Under the pieces are notes generated by a model. It saw nothing but the letters and a program-made list of their open reading frames with translations. It searched no databases and had not been told where the DNA came from. This document shows positions 35,641 through 47,869 of a DNA stretch of 64,000 bases, one piece after another; the first letter of the stretch is position 1; each line of letters starts with the position of its first letter. A program made the position numbers and the translations under genes. The stretch comes from Glandiceps talaboti. Taxonomy: Eukaryota; Hemichordata; Enteropneusta; Spengelidae. Where the stretch lies: the NCBI RefSeq assembly GCF_964340395.1, contig NC_135557.1, positions 21,355,225 through 21,419,224 of the forward strand, read 5' to 3'.

Positions 35641-36180
35641 TTTAAAAACAAAGTGTCCAAAGAGTTTTTCACATTTCACACAAAAATTTGGGTTTTGTTC
35701 GTAGTTGCTGATTTTTATTATAGTTATTTGTCACTTCATTTATATCATAAGTATATTATATTGTATAATTCCTGTTTATGCTGCTTTTAAGTTTATATTT
35801 AATTTTATTTCTCTATACTCAGTTAACTGGTTATAATGTAGACTTGACATTCTCATAACAATATAGATGTCAGTTTATCATGAGGACAGCAACAGTCATA
35901 TCTTATAATGAAATTTATTTGAAATAGTAAACTTAAGCTTGGTTGTGTATCAACAAGCATCATTCTTTTAATATCATTCCAATCTTTATTTTTTTATGGT
36001 CTTATTTTCTAACCTATATAGTACCAGAATGGAAAAAAAATCACAGTACTTTCTTCGTATCTTTCTCTCTCTACAAAAATCAATGAAATACAGAAATAAA
36101 AGTCAACACTGCTTTTCTAACAGTCTAATTATAAAACAGAACCCAAAGACATATGAATACAGGTGTGGTATACTTAGGGT

Positions 36181-36519
36181 ATTTGCATGAGTGCTTGCAG
36201 TGTTCTCTGCGGCCATACTTGCACAAGTGTATCAAGTGAAAGTGCAGCAGAAAACACTGCAAGCACAAGTGCACTGCAAGTGTTAATAAACAAATGTACA
36301 TAACCGTGTACTCATATATATATGTACCGGTATATCATTTGCATACAGGTATGTAATCGGGGTATTTGCATGAGTGCTTGCAGTATTCTCAGCGGCTGTA
36401 CATGAATTCCCAAGTGTAGTGAGTGAAAATGAAAAGTGTACTTGAATCACAAGAATACACTCATACACAATTGAATGATCATGTACACATTATGCATATT
36501 ATTTGCATATCATTTGCAT
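36181..36519 (+). promoter_or_regulatory. Cluster of five POU octamers
   Basis: ATTTGCAT occurs at 36181, 36337, 36364, 36501 and 36512, all in the same orientation. Two are in a 183-bp duplicated segment. The last pair are 11 bp apart, about one helical turn. Other octamers in the window are isolated (for example near 6046, 22934, 23513 and 33960). Confidence 0.35.
36191..36266. repeat. Hairpin with 20-bp arms
   Basis: GTGCTTGCAGTGTTCTCTGC (36191-36210) is complementary to 36247-36266 with one mismatch, leaving a 36-bp loop. A second, diverged copy of the left arm lies 183 bp downstream (36374 onward) as part of a local tandem duplication. It may be a small foldback element. Confidence 0.5.
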
Positions 36520-36645
36520 AAAGAATGTAATAATATTTTGATTTTACACTGCAGTGCAAATACCACTAAATATGCACACTCGCCAATGCAAGTAATGCTG
36601 GTATATTAAATGTTTTCAGTGTTGCCCTGCATTGCAAATAGTATG

Positions 36646-36753
36646 CATAAAGAAGTGGCAGCCTTTTTTACGGCACCGTCCAAGACACACAAAGAGCTTT
36701 AACAGGTAACAATGTATCACAGAAGAAAAATAAGCCCTGGTTTGTGAGAATGC
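36646..36753 (+). mobile_element. hAT-type MITE, family H, copy 3 (decayed)
   Basis: The segment retains the interior (TTTTTTACGGCACCGTCCAAGAC, close to copy 1) and the right end CCTGGTTTGTGAGAATGC. The left inverted repeat is degraded (CATAAAGAAGTGGCAGCC) and no 8-bp flank duplication is visible. It is probably the oldest copy in the window, or is partly deleted at its left end. Confidence 0.5.
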
Positions 36754-37085
36754 CTGGAGGTGACTAAACCAATGCAAGTAAAATCACTGGTACATATGTA
36801 ATAATGGTTTCAGTATTTCACAGTAGTGAAAATACCACATTATGTAACCTGTACATGCAGTTATTTAATAATGAATTATATGAAATAAATAGAATAAGAT
36901 CAATATGTATTTGATGACTCAAAGGATGAGATTAAAGAGATATTGTTCACTGTTTTCATATTTTTTTGTTTTTGTTTAGATTAATTCCTGACTAATTAAT
37001 ACAATAAGTCAACACAGTAAAAGGCAATGAACTCACAATTCAATGTATACGTCATATCGTTTGACATGATTCACAATCACTGTAT

Positions 37086-37838
37086 TGTGAATCATTTATT
37101 TGTAAGCCGTATATGCCATTCAATTTATTTGTAAGACGTACACCATTCAATTTATTTGTAAGACGTACGCCATTCAATTTATTTGTAAGACAATTACGCC
37201 ATTCAATTTATTTGTAAGATGTATGCCATTCAATTTACTTGTAAGACATATGCCATTCAATTTATTTGTAAGACGTACGCCATTCAATTTATTTGTAAGA
37301 CAATTACGCCATTCAATTTACTTGTAAGACAATTACGCCATTCAATTTATTTGTAAGACGTACGCCATTCAATTTATTTGTAAGACGTACGCCATTCAAT
37401 TTATTTGTAAGACAATTACGCCATTCAATTTATTTGTAAGACGTATGCCATTCAATTTACTTGTAAGACATATGCCATTCAATTTATTTGTAAGACGTAC
37501 GCCATTCAATTTATTTGTAAGACAATTACGCCATTCAATTTACTTGTAAGACAATTACGCCATTCAATTTATTTGTAAGACAATTACGCCATTCAATTTA
37601 CTTGTAAGACATACGCCATTCAATTTATTTGTAAGACGTACGCCATTCAATTTATTTGTAAGACATGCGTCATTCAATTTATTTGTAAGACATACGCCAT
37701 TCAATTTATTTGTAAGACATACTCCATTCAATTTATTTGTAAGACGTACGCCATTCAATTTATTTGTAAGACGTACGCCATTCAATTTATTTGTAAGACG
37801 TACGCCATTCAATTTATTTGTAAGACATACGCCATTCA
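37086..37838. repeat. 27/29-bp minisatellite with 222-bp higher-order period
   Basis: The unit AAGACGTACGCCATTCAATT continues TATTTGT (27 bp); a 29-bp variant has AAGACAATTACGCC. There are about 27 units. Variant types occur in a fixed order of eight units (GTAC, GTAC, CAATTAC, GTATG, CATATG, GTAC, CAATTAC, CAATTAC), and this order occurs twice: the block starting at 37133 recurs at 37355, exactly 222 bp later. The 95-codon minus-strand ORF here (LTNKLNGV repeats) is just the 27-bp unit read in frame. Confidence 0.85.
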
Positions 37839-38261
37839 CAATATATCTCACTTTAAAGATGCCCTAGGTGTAACTGGGCCAGTATTATTTTCATCAAACA
37901 GCCAATGAACAACATACCCTTTAACTTGCCTCTATAATTAATTTTCATTTTCATTAATTTCATATGTATGCTTTTTATTTATTTCTATTCATTTCATGTG
38001 CTACACCGAGAGAGTTTCTGTATATTTATGAAATTTCCCACCGACATAATCTCCATCACTATTCACAAGAGATGTATTTTTGTTGTTAAATCTCGTACCA
38101 CAAATTAGCCTTAATTTTCATGAACGTTTGTTCCATAGACTTTGATTAGTTCCTTGGGAACTATTCCATGGCCCTCACCTAAATTTTTTTTTTTGTATTA
38201 CTTTTGAAGAATGTATATTTTGTTTAAATTCTGGACTAAATTTCAGGTCAATTCAATTCCA

Positions 38262-38400
38262 TTCAATATTCACTGAAAATTGTTAAAATAACAATAATTG
38301 GTTATTGTTATGTTAATTAGAGGTTGATTTTATTCATAAGTAGTACAGTATTAACAGGTTGAAATCGTGACAGCATTGTGATTGCTGATTTTACTAGGGT
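38262..38400. repeat. Dispersed repeat family C, copy 3
   Basis: It shares ATTCACTGAAAATTNTTAAAATA and ATAAGTAGTACAGTATTAAC with the other copies. The 50-bp minisatellite begins directly at its right end, so the array may have nucleated at the edge of this element. Confidence 0.5.
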
Positions 38401-38401
38401 A

Positions 38402-39925
38402 ATTCTGGTACCAGGTGTGTTTTATAGCAATCAACCAATACTGTGGTCTCCATTCTGGTACCAGGTGTGTTTTATAGCAATCAACCAATACTGTGGTCTC
38501 CATTCTTGGACCAGGTGTGTTTTATAGCAATCAACCAATACTGTGGTCTCCATTCTGGTACCAGGTGTGTTTTATAGCAATCAACCAATACTGTGGTCTC
38601 CATTCTTGGACCAGGTGTGTTTTATAGCAATCAACCAATACTGTGGTCTCCATTCTGGTACCAGGTGTGTTTTATAGCAATCAACCAATACTGTGGTCTC
38701 CATTCTTGGACCAGGTGTGTTTTATAGCAATCAACCAATACTGTGGTCTCCATTCTTGGACCAGGTGTGTTTTATAGCAATCAACCAATACTGTGGTCTC
38801 CATTCTTGGACCAGGTGTGTTTTATAGCAATCAACCAATACTGTGGTCTCCATTCTGGTACCAGGTGTGTTTTATAGCAATCAACCAATACTGTGGTCTC
38901 CATTCTGGTACCAGGTGTGTTTTATAGCAATCAACCAATACTGTGGTCTACATTCTGGTACCAGGTGTGTTTTATAGCAATCAACCAATACTGTGGTCTC
39001 CATTCTGGTACCAGGTGTGTTTTATAGCAATCAACCAATACTGTGGTCTCCATTCTGGTACCAGATGTGTTTTATAGCAATCAACCAATACTGTGGTCTC
39101 CATTCTTGTACCAGGTGTGTTTTATAGCAATCAACCAATACTGTGGTCTCCATTCTGGTACCAGGTGTGTTTTATAGCAATCAACCAATACTGTGGTCTC
39201 CATTCTGGTACCAGGTGTGTTTTATAGCAATCAACCAATACTGTGGTCTCCATTCTGGTACCAGGTGTGTTTTATAGCAATCAACCAATACTGTGGTCTC
39301 CATTCTGGTACCAGATGTGTTTTATAGCAATCAACCAATACTGTGGTCTCCATTCTGGTACCAGGTGTGTTTTATAGCAATCAACCAATACTGTGGTCTC
39401 TATTCTGGTACCAGGTGTGTTTTATAGCAATCAACCAATACTGTGGTCTCCATTCTGGTACCAGGTGTGTTTTATAGCAATCAACCAATACTGTGGTCTC
39501 CATTCTGGTACCAGGTGTGTTTTATAGCAATCAACCAATAATGTGGTCTCCATTCTGGTACCAGATGTGTTTTATAGCAATCAACCAATACTGTGGTCTA
39601 CATTCTGGTACCAGGTGTGTTTTATAGCAATCAACCAATACTGTGGTCTCCATTCTGGTACCAGGTGTGTTTTATAGCAATCAACCAATACTGTGGTCTC
39701 CATTCTGGTACCAGATGTGTTTTATAGCAATCAACCAATACTGTGGTCTCCATTCTGGTACCAGGTGTGTTTTATAGCAATCAACCAATACTGTGGTCTC
39801 CATTCTTGTACCAGGTGTGTTTTATAGCAATCAATCAATACTTTGGTCTCCATTCTGGTACCAGGTGTGTTCTACAGTAATCAACCAATACTGTGGTCTC
39901 CATAACCAGGTGTGTTCCTACAGCC
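38402..39925. repeat. 50-bp minisatellite, about 30 copies
   Basis: CCAGGTGTGTTTTATAGCAA begins each unit every 50 bases from 38411 to 39861 (30 positions), with a truncated unit at 39905. Units are nearly identical. Variants include CTTGGA for CTGGTA before the CCAGG (clustered in the first nine units), CCAGATGTGT, and GGTCTA. Each unit carries a CCAAT pentamer (ATCAACCAATACTG). The last two units are more diverged, as expected at an array edge. Confidence 0.9.
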
Positions 39926-40182
39926 ATGAATACACAATGCTACCATCCAATATATAGTCTGCATAACTCACACATAGTCCATTGATACTAAATAAAAGCA
40001 TTCTTTCTCTCTGATCACAGAAAGGTTCACCATACTTGTCCAGTATTTACCTACATCCACTTAACTCTGATTATTTGATGGTGTCTTTTATAACTGTACA
40101 CCAACATCCAATAAAGTGGACCACTTATTAACTACTTGATGTATTTACCCTATGCAGGCTACTTTATAGCTCTTAACCTCAG

Positions 40183-40195
40183 AGGTCAAAGTTCA
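40183..40195 (+). promoter_or_regulatory. DR1 (HNF4-like) motif
   Basis: AGGTCAAAGTTCA contains the CAAAGTTCA core favoured by HNF4. It is about 260 bp past the end of the 50-bp minisatellite. Confidence 0.3.
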
Positions 40196-40500
40196 CTCAG
40201 CAATTTAGTTGATCTATTGTTATAGCATTATTGACAACAGACAAGTCATTTACTCTACACTAGATATCTTGTGTGTTAACAATTTAGAGGAAATAAAACC
40301 TACACTTAAAGTCGAAATATTTCATCTAGGAGTTGATCTGTTTTTAGTCCAAGATGTCAAAGTAATTTGTAAGGTTTAGACCACTTTAAAAGAACACTTA
40401 ACCCTGCCAACTCTGTCGTTGGTGTAGTTGTTTGAATGCCTTCAGTTTGTGCCGTGTATGTGTCTGTGTGCAGCATATGTATGTGCGTGTGTGTGTGTGC

Positions 40501-40570
40501 ATGTTGTTTGTTTGTTTGTTTGTATGTATGTATGTATGTATGTATGTATGTATGTATGTATGTATGTATC
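40501..40570. repeat. (GTTT)n-(GTAT)n microsatellite
   Basis: Four GTTT units are followed by about twelve GTAT units. Confidence 0.95.
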
Positions 40571-40828
40571 TGTGAGTGTATATACATGAGAAATATCTGG
40601 AAAGTGTATATGTGTGCAGATGCTGGGTGGTTTGAAATTAGAAGTAACTGTAGGATACATTTTGTGAGATAATTTTGAAGAGTTTAATAATCACACCAAG
40701 CTAATTTATTTTCCATCTGATACCAAGGGAATTAAGTCACATAAATAAGGTTAGGTAGAACCAATATCCCCTAAGTCAGCGAGATAAAGAATAAATGTCA
40801 AAAATAATCTCAGATGTTTGTAAATTGT

Positions 40829-41105
40829 TCAATTCCCTGCTATCTTAGAAACTGGCAAGTCTGTTCAATTTCCTGCTATCTTACATGGCTGGCAAGTCTG
40901 TTCAATTTCCAGCTATCTTAGAAACTGGCAAGTCTGTTCAATTCCCTGCTATCTTACATGCTGGCAAGTCTGTTCAATTTATAGCTATCTTAGACACTAG
41001 CCAACTGTTCTCTTTGACACTGGCAAGTCTGTTCAATTCCCTGCTATCTCAGACACTAGCAAACTGTTCAATTCCCTGCTATCTCAGACACTAGCAAACT
41101 GTTCA
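40829..41105. repeat. Minisatellite, unit about 36 bp, about seven copies
   Basis: GCAAGTCTGTTCAATTCCCT and GCTATCTTAGAAACTG recur, with the last units changed to CTAGCAAACTGTTCAATTCC. Confidence 0.75.
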
Positions 41106-41389
41106 TTCCTACTATGTCAATTGCCCAGTAAGCCAGACAACTGTAAATTCAGTTTTATGTAATAAACAACTTCATTAGCGTCTCATTGTCAAATTGTTAT
41201 AAAGAGATTAACACTAGCATATGTGGTGTTTTACTATTTATAATATCATTACAGAAGGCATAATAAACGGTGATTGGCACCTAGACTAGTCTTGGAAGGC
41301 CCATCATGTCTGCAGTTCATCATTCTAAAGTGTAATAGATCTTGATCACAGACTTCTCTACACACACTTTTCTAAGTCCTATATTTACA

Positions 41390-41955
41390 ATTTTCACATT
41401 AAACATATTAACACTAGCATATCCCTTGCCGAAATGCACTATACTTTACATATATTAAAACTATACTTATTTGCAGACACATATCATATCATAGACACTA
41501 AAAAAGAGTTATTGTATTCTACATGGTAGAGCCATAATTATACAAACACAGACTTCTATACATATACAGTACCATTACCACCACTATTTACTAGCATTAT
41601 ACTTGACTACACGCAGTTACCATATGATATCATTTACAATATACCTTACGAAGTGAGTTTCAGATTGTTACCTATGGTGCATCTATACAGCCACTGACAA
41701 GTCTATACACATACCCGACAACACACAGTTACCATATGATATAATTTACAATATACCTTACAAAGTGAATTTCAGATTGTACCTATCGTGCATCTATACA
41801 GCCACTGACAATTCTATACACATACCCAACTACACACAGTTACCATACGCTATCATTTACAATATACCTTACAAAGTGAGTTTCAGATTGTTACCTATGG
41901 TGCATCTATACAGCCACAGACAATTCTATACACATACCTGTTTACCATACAAGTT
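41390..41955. repeat. Tandem repeat, unit about 115-125 bp, three clear copies
   Basis: CAGTTACCATATGATATCAT, TTACAATATACCTTACAAAG, TGAGTTTCAGATTGTTACCT and TGCATCTATACAGCCACTGA recur from about 41615, 41728 and 41839. Earlier related sequence from 41390 is more diverged. Confidence 0.65.
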
Positions 41956-42516
41956 TACATTTTGACAGCTAAAGGGCATAGTATCATTTACTACCTTATA
42001 AAATGATTTTTAAGAAAGTATATAATGGTAGAGTTATACAGTACGAAACGCACACTTCAATACACAACTATACATAATTTCCTTTACAATATCAATCATT
42101 ACCTGAATTTTTTTGAAGTTCTACGGCTATACACACGCACGTTTCTTTTCCACGGTTTACACATGATCTCATTTCTCACCTTTCCAAAATAACCTTATTA
42201 GATAGAATTGCCACGGGGAATCATACAGGACACACACCAGACTGTGCTAGAAAGGTTATACTGCGATATCATACAAGTTATTCATGTACAGAAAGTGGCA
42301 CATTTTTAGATCTGGTTGCTGTGGGATACGAAGACTGAAGTATTATATCCCTGTTTAATAACGTAGACGTAGCGATTTGTACACCAGTAGAAGGTAGTAA
42401 GATTACGAAGATGACTGAAACTGTCTTTGTACTAATACTGATACATTAAAATTGACAACATTTATAAGCCAGTAATTATATCAGCATTAGTATAAACCAC
42501 ATTATCTTCTATTTAG

Positions 42517-42898
42517 ATATTATTTCCAATATCTTTATTCGTTCAGCTAAAGAAAATATGAGTGACTTAAGGAGTCCAGTGACTTAAGGAGCCCTGCAGT
42601 GAGTCCTTAGGCAAGTTGTGACAAACCCAGCTGGACAAACCCTTTAGGTTACGAGTATTTTCCAGCTGAATGATAAAAAATATTGTGGAATAATATAATT
42701 ATGCCTCCTCAAGCATAATTTATGAAAAATCAGGAAAAAATAACAGTGAAAACAAATTTGGAATGTTTTGACTCATATTTTGAGCACCACAGAACCAGTG
42801 ATTGTAGACATAGGTTTTCATGATATAGAGTGATTCTGGGCATATAATCCATATTTTCTGCTCAAAGACAATAACTGGGCTTGTGCATGATATGATTT
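42517..42898 (+). repeat. Dispersed repeat family Q, copy 2
   Basis: This is co-linear with the 2.2 kb copy but contains an additional local duplication (GTGACTTAAGGAG twice, 42561-42590) in the hairpin loop and other small insertions. The match ends about 270 bp before foldback family P copy 1. Confidence 0.6.
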
Positions 42899-43165
42899 GA
42901 AATAGCATTTTAGTTTATCAACACACTGTGAAACAAGATAATGCTTCTGGATTATCAATTTTTGAATTTTTGAAATGCCGTTTTTTTGACAGTAAATTTG
43001 TTGTAGGTGTTGCTGTTGGTGTTGCTGTTGTTGTTGTTGTTGTTGTTTATTTATTTACGTTACTATCACCACTGAAGGTACAGTTGAATAATACATTCGG
43101 GGCTTTTGAAAATATACCATACATCTATTTGGAAAATAAAATGCAAGGCCAAGATTTTCATCTCT

Positions 43166-43503
43166 TAGTTTGACCATATGGATGAGGATTGGGTATATAT
43201 TTTGGATTTTTCATCTATAAAACAATTTTATCATAGCTTCCTACTTGAAAAATCAATATGAAACAGCATTGACCAAGTTTGTGTTCGTAACTCAATAAAT
43301 TGCAAATAGCTAAAGAAATGTGTAAAGAGTTTGTTATTGTAAAAAGTGTGTTATTCTACGTACAATAACAAGATTTTACAAACACAGACTTGGTATATAT
43401 TTTTTTTTCACAATGACTTCTCAAGTACGAAGCCAAGATAAAATTGTTACGTAAATTAAATATCCAAAATAAATATCAAATCCTCATCCATATACCACTT
43501 TAA
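43166..43503. mobile_element. Foldback element, family P, copy 1
   Basis: The left end reads GACCATATGGATGAGGATTGG and the right end is its approximate complement (CAAATCCTCATCCATATACC). The inverted arms extend for roughly 150 bp each: the left AAAAATCAATATGAAACA and AACTCAATAAATTGCAAAT and central AGTTTGTTATTGTA have imperfect complements on the right, so the whole unit can form one long hairpin. The same element recurs at 62.26 kb. It has no ORF. Confidence 0.65.
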
Positions 43504-44489
43504 AAGCTGAGTTTATACATACTAGGGGTATAACTTCTGCTGTACATTAAAATATACCGTTATACAATATATTCTAATTACTTATTTCATCATCACTTTT
43601 TATTGGCAGAACTCAAGTCTGGTATTGAGGAATATATTAAATACATAAATGTTTTGATGACATAATTAAGTAAAATATAAACGTCATGGCAACCGTTATC
43701 ATGCTGTCAAGTGTCCTAACAATGCTGGAATATTATTTCAGTTCCATTGACGGTATACATGTATCGATATTGACATGATTTCAGTGCCATTGAAGGAATT
43801 CATGTATGTCGATACCAACACTATAAAAATATCGATCAAGCAATTTTCAAAGAATTTGTACAGTGCCAAAATCCAATACGACATAATCTTTCATGGCACT
43901 GAACAGGAACAATTATAAACTGATGTAAATGTGTAGTTGAATTATGGCTATATCATGTAAGGATTTTCCACTGTCAAAAAGCTGATAAACTCAGCTTGTG
44001 CCATTTTAAGTACCTAGATATTTAGACAGGTTTACAGTAACACTTGGTAAGTCTAAGGAGATTATATGTATATACAGGTGTTAATGTATGTCTTTTCACA
44101 GAAAGTCTGACACAAGCAGTATTGTATCAACATTATGAAGAAGTATAAAAAAAATTCTTGTTCCAAAACTTGAAAGAATATCACATGCAATACTGTATTG
44201 AGTATAATATTCTTTCAAGTTTGTGATAAGATTTTTGTACCCTGGTAAACAAACAAAGGAAATCTTGCAGACATTTTCAAATTTTACTGAGGGTTTATGT
44301 TTGTGGTAACATGGGTATTAAGAATAGCTGGGGAACTGATCTACATACAACCCTGACAAACACATTATTGAGTAAATCAGTGTATCGAACAAACTTTAAA
44401 AAAACACATTCCAGTATGCAAAATTAACAGCATCACATAAACTCAAAACCAGTTTGGCATCACAGTTTATAAAATTAACACTAAGCTGT

Positions 44490-44735
44490 CATTGACACAA
44501 CAGAATACAAATCAATTTGACATCACAGAATACAAATTTGACACAACGGAATACAAATAAAATTGACATCACAGAATACAAAATAAAATTGACACCACAG
44601 AATTTAAAATAAAATTGACACCACAAAATGCAAAATAAAATTGACATCACAGAATACAAATTTGACAACACAGAATACAAAATAAAATCGACATCACAGA
44701 ATACCAAATAAAATTGACACCACAGAATACCAAAT
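44490..44735. repeat. Minisatellite, unit about 26 bp
   Basis: AAAATTGACATCACAGAATA followed by CAAATA recurs about nine times with small changes. The minus-strand ORF here reflects the repeat. Confidence 0.75.
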
Positions 44736-44859
44736 CAGTGTTAATGTCAACTAGCCACTCTAAATGTAATTTTAATTTAGTAGATTTAAGGGTCAGTAGA
44801 TTTGACTTAATGTCACGGCTACTCACTACAAATAGTTGATGTATAAAACATTGCCAGAG

Positions 44860-45255
44860 TACTGTCTTTTAGATATGGTCTGCACCACTAGTTATTCAGA
44901 TTCTAAAAATATGGCAGTATTGAGAGCAGGCACAGCACACTATTTTTTGAAAGCACATATTTTTATTGAGAAATATTTTCAAGCACAACAAATTTTTTTT
45001 GAGAGTCTCTTAGATGTGGTCCACCACACAAACTGTTTGTCGAATCCCAACACATGGTTTTATTGAGATTTATACACAGCGCAATTTTTTTTCCCAGCAC
45101 AGATTTTTTAAGTGAAAAATATTTTCCGAAACATAATTTTTTTGTTTTTGATAAAACTTTTACCAACTGAGTGTGTTTTAAAAATGAAGCACATAACTAG
45201 TCTATTGAGATTCAAATTGAAGCACATGATTTTATTGAAATTCCAGCACAAATTT
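44860..45255. repeat. Degenerate tandem repeat
   Basis: Words such as TTATTGAGA, AGCACA(A/T)(A/T)(A/T)TTTTT, GAGAAATATTTTC and TTAGAT(A/G)TGGTC recur irregularly across about 400 bp. Unit size cannot be fixed by eye. Confidence 0.4.
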
Positions 45256-45354
45256 GTAGAATACATGATTTTTAATCTATTAGTATATACACCCTACCTA
45301 ATTGGGTAAAATTAACGTAGTGGTTTATTCAGAGCCAGGTATGCCTAGGGGGAC

Positions 45355-45545
45355 TCGATGCACCATTGTGAATATTATACGGTAACTTTAGCAAACTGCT
45401 GATGTGTTTGCTAAGCTGGGCATAGACTGACTAGAATTCAGGGGACTCTGATATAGTTTGTTGTACAGCTTTGAATATTATATGGTAACTTTAGCATACA
45501 GTTGACATGTTTGCTAAGCTGGCCACTCGGACTAGAATTCATGAA
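45355..45545. repeat. Tandem duplication of about 110 bp
   Basis: GAATATTATACGGTAACTTT, AGCAAACTGCTGATGTGTTT and GCTAAGCTGG with ACTAGAATTCA occur twice. Confidence 0.65.
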
Positions 45546-46689
45546 ACACAGATTCAACTCATACTTGTATCACTTTTCTTTCCTCAATATCATTTCATTT
45601 TAGCATACCATAATTATAACGATTTACTTTTACTATTTTATTTTCAAAATAAAAATCTAATGATTTTTTTTTTCATTTGAAGTTTGAAAAAATCTCATTA
45701 ATTCTAAACTAGTGTACAGTACTGTTTTTCTTTAGATACGTAAATACATTTTACACACAAATAAACTAGGCAAGTTATATAATTAAATCTTTCCGTGTAA
45801 GCCTTGAAAACAAACTACAAACTTAATACCACTGAGACTAACAATAGAAACACAAGAATTAATTTCACGGGGCTTTGAAGTTAAGAATTCCACTCAAATC
45901 AGTGATTGCAAAACACACTATAGCTTTCATGATGTGATAATGAACTTGGTGTAAGATGTGGGTAATCTCTTAAACTTGAATATTTTGTCTTTGACATAGC
46001 GGCTTTCCTTTGAACTTGAATATCAAAGCATTTCTTTTTAGAAGCACCGGCCATAGAACTGATAGCATTGATATTTAGTACACAGGTTTTGATTTGAATT
46101 AAGGTATATTGTACCCCAGAGACCAATTTCCATGAATATCAAAGTTCTCCAATGTTTTCCAAACTTTGCTTGTTCCTGGTCTTTTTTGGGGTTTGCTGTC
46201 TTGTTTTCATAGAAACTAACTACCTTTTATTTTCAAAGAAGTTCCCACATATTTGATGGCCATTTTGGATTCAAAAATTGGTCAATTTTAGATTATTTTC
46301 ACATCTACTTCAAATCATGGAGACCACTCATTTTTTTCACATTTTTTATTAGAATTGGTTTGGAGTTTTCTTGAATACAGCATCTGCTAAAAATTAACAC
46401 TTTTATTCCAAGGCACGTACTACATTAAGGAATATTCATCTATGTACCTAAATTTTTAGACAAAGTTCTTATTCCTATTACAAACAGTTTAAATACTATC
46501 GTTTCTAGTCTCATTATTTTTTTATAGAAAAAAGGTCAATTATTTGTACAATGGATTTGTAAAGAGTAGAATAAATCATAATTATATGAAAATCTACACA
46601 TTTAAGTCAACTATTTTACCGACTCTCCTACATTAAAATTCATAACAAAAGGTGTACATATTCTATGTAAATCTGTTTTTTAGGATTCC

Positions 46690-47020
46690 CTTCATCTGTT
46701 ACCAGAAATCCTTCTTGTTGACATGGTTACCTTCAAATTCTGGTAAAAGGTATAGAAATCTATGCCTCCGTTACCAAAATTCCTGTCTGTTACCATGGTT
46801 ACCCACAACTTTAAGTACAAGGTATATAAATCCATGCAACTTTTACCAAAATCCTGACTGTTACCATGGTTACCCACAAATTTTAGTGCAAGGTATATAA
46901 TCTACATGCAAGTTTTACCAAAATTCCATCTGTTACCATGGTACCCTAAGAATTATAGTAAAAGGCGTAGATATGTGCAACTTTTACTGAAATTCTCTCA
47001 TCTGTAACCGTAGTTCCAAA
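46690..47020. repeat. Minisatellite of about 70 bp with X-box-like sites
   Basis: Units contain TTTACCAAAATTCC, CTGTTACCATGGTTACCCAC, and AAGGTATATAAATC. The GTTACCATGGTTAC core lies at 46789-46802 and 46860-46873; it is altered at 46717-46730 (GTTGACATGGTTAC) and 46932-46945 (GTTACCATGGTACC). On the minus strand the intact core reads GTAACCATGGTAAC, matching the RFX X-box pattern. Confidence 0.65.
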
Positions 47021-47869
47021 ACATTAATAAAAAGACTACATATAAACCTTTGGAGAACAAATTAAATGTCGGCATTCACTCAAATATTAGCTACAATTTG
47101 ACAAAATGAAAAAAAAATGTATCGTTAAATCTGTTTTTGATTAAAACTACTACTTGTTAGTTTATGTCTTTTAATATCTTTATTGGTATACTCTCACGGA
47201 CATAATTAAAATGTAAGAATCTAATCACCCAGTATTTTTATTATTTTATTCAACGTCAATCTTATTGGATTTTGAAATCCGAGCCAAAGTCATTATCAAG
47301 TGTATAACCGATGCTGCAATCTGAGTTCATATGTTATTATTAATAGGGAAACGAGATCAGTGGAAAGAATAATAATGAACCGATCAGCTGTGCTGTATTT
47401 CAACCCCTTTTAGTTAAACTACACATCAGGGAAGAATACACTTAATAGAGTTTACTTGAATTTTCATCTTCCTTTCTAAAACTTGCCCTCAAATTTACAA
47501 ACAGCCGAAAAGGTTTCTCTTTTTTCTTTTTTTCAAATTCTTGTTTTTGTTTTTTTAAATTTTCATGTCTGTAGCACGGAATGTTCGAATATATAATTAC
47601 CTGAGTTTCTTTAGACCTAAATTCTCACCTAGTTGAACTCTGATAAATGTGATTATGCATATATTATGAATAAATAACATGATAAGCTCACCAGACGTCC
47701 ACCATTGTTGTACTTATGGTATATATATTTGATATAAGTATGTGTCTGTGAAATGTTTTATGTGTTAGCATTGGGTGTATTGAAGTGTTGAGAGTGTTAA
47801 TTTTAACACTTCTATTTGTCACCTCTGATTCACGTTTGATGGAGTACAAAAAATGCCGACAATGACATG

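Larger units (their letters stand above)
36176..36540. repeat. Tandem duplication of about 183 bp
   Basis: GGGTATTTGCATGAGTGCTT with GCAGTGTTCTCTGCGGC begins at 36178 and again at 36361. Downstream similarity (CAAGTGTA..AAGTGAAA.TG) is looser. The duplication multiplies octamer motifs described separately. Confidence 0.6.

Noticed and set aside
37564-37851. 95-codon minus-strand ORF with LTNKLNGV repeats, resembling a repeat protein
   Set aside because: It is the 27-bp minisatellite read in frame; 29-bp units break the frame outside this block and no start or splice context exists.
38402-39925. CRISPR-like array
   Set aside because: The 50-bp units are contiguous repeats with no unique spacers, in a eukaryotic context.
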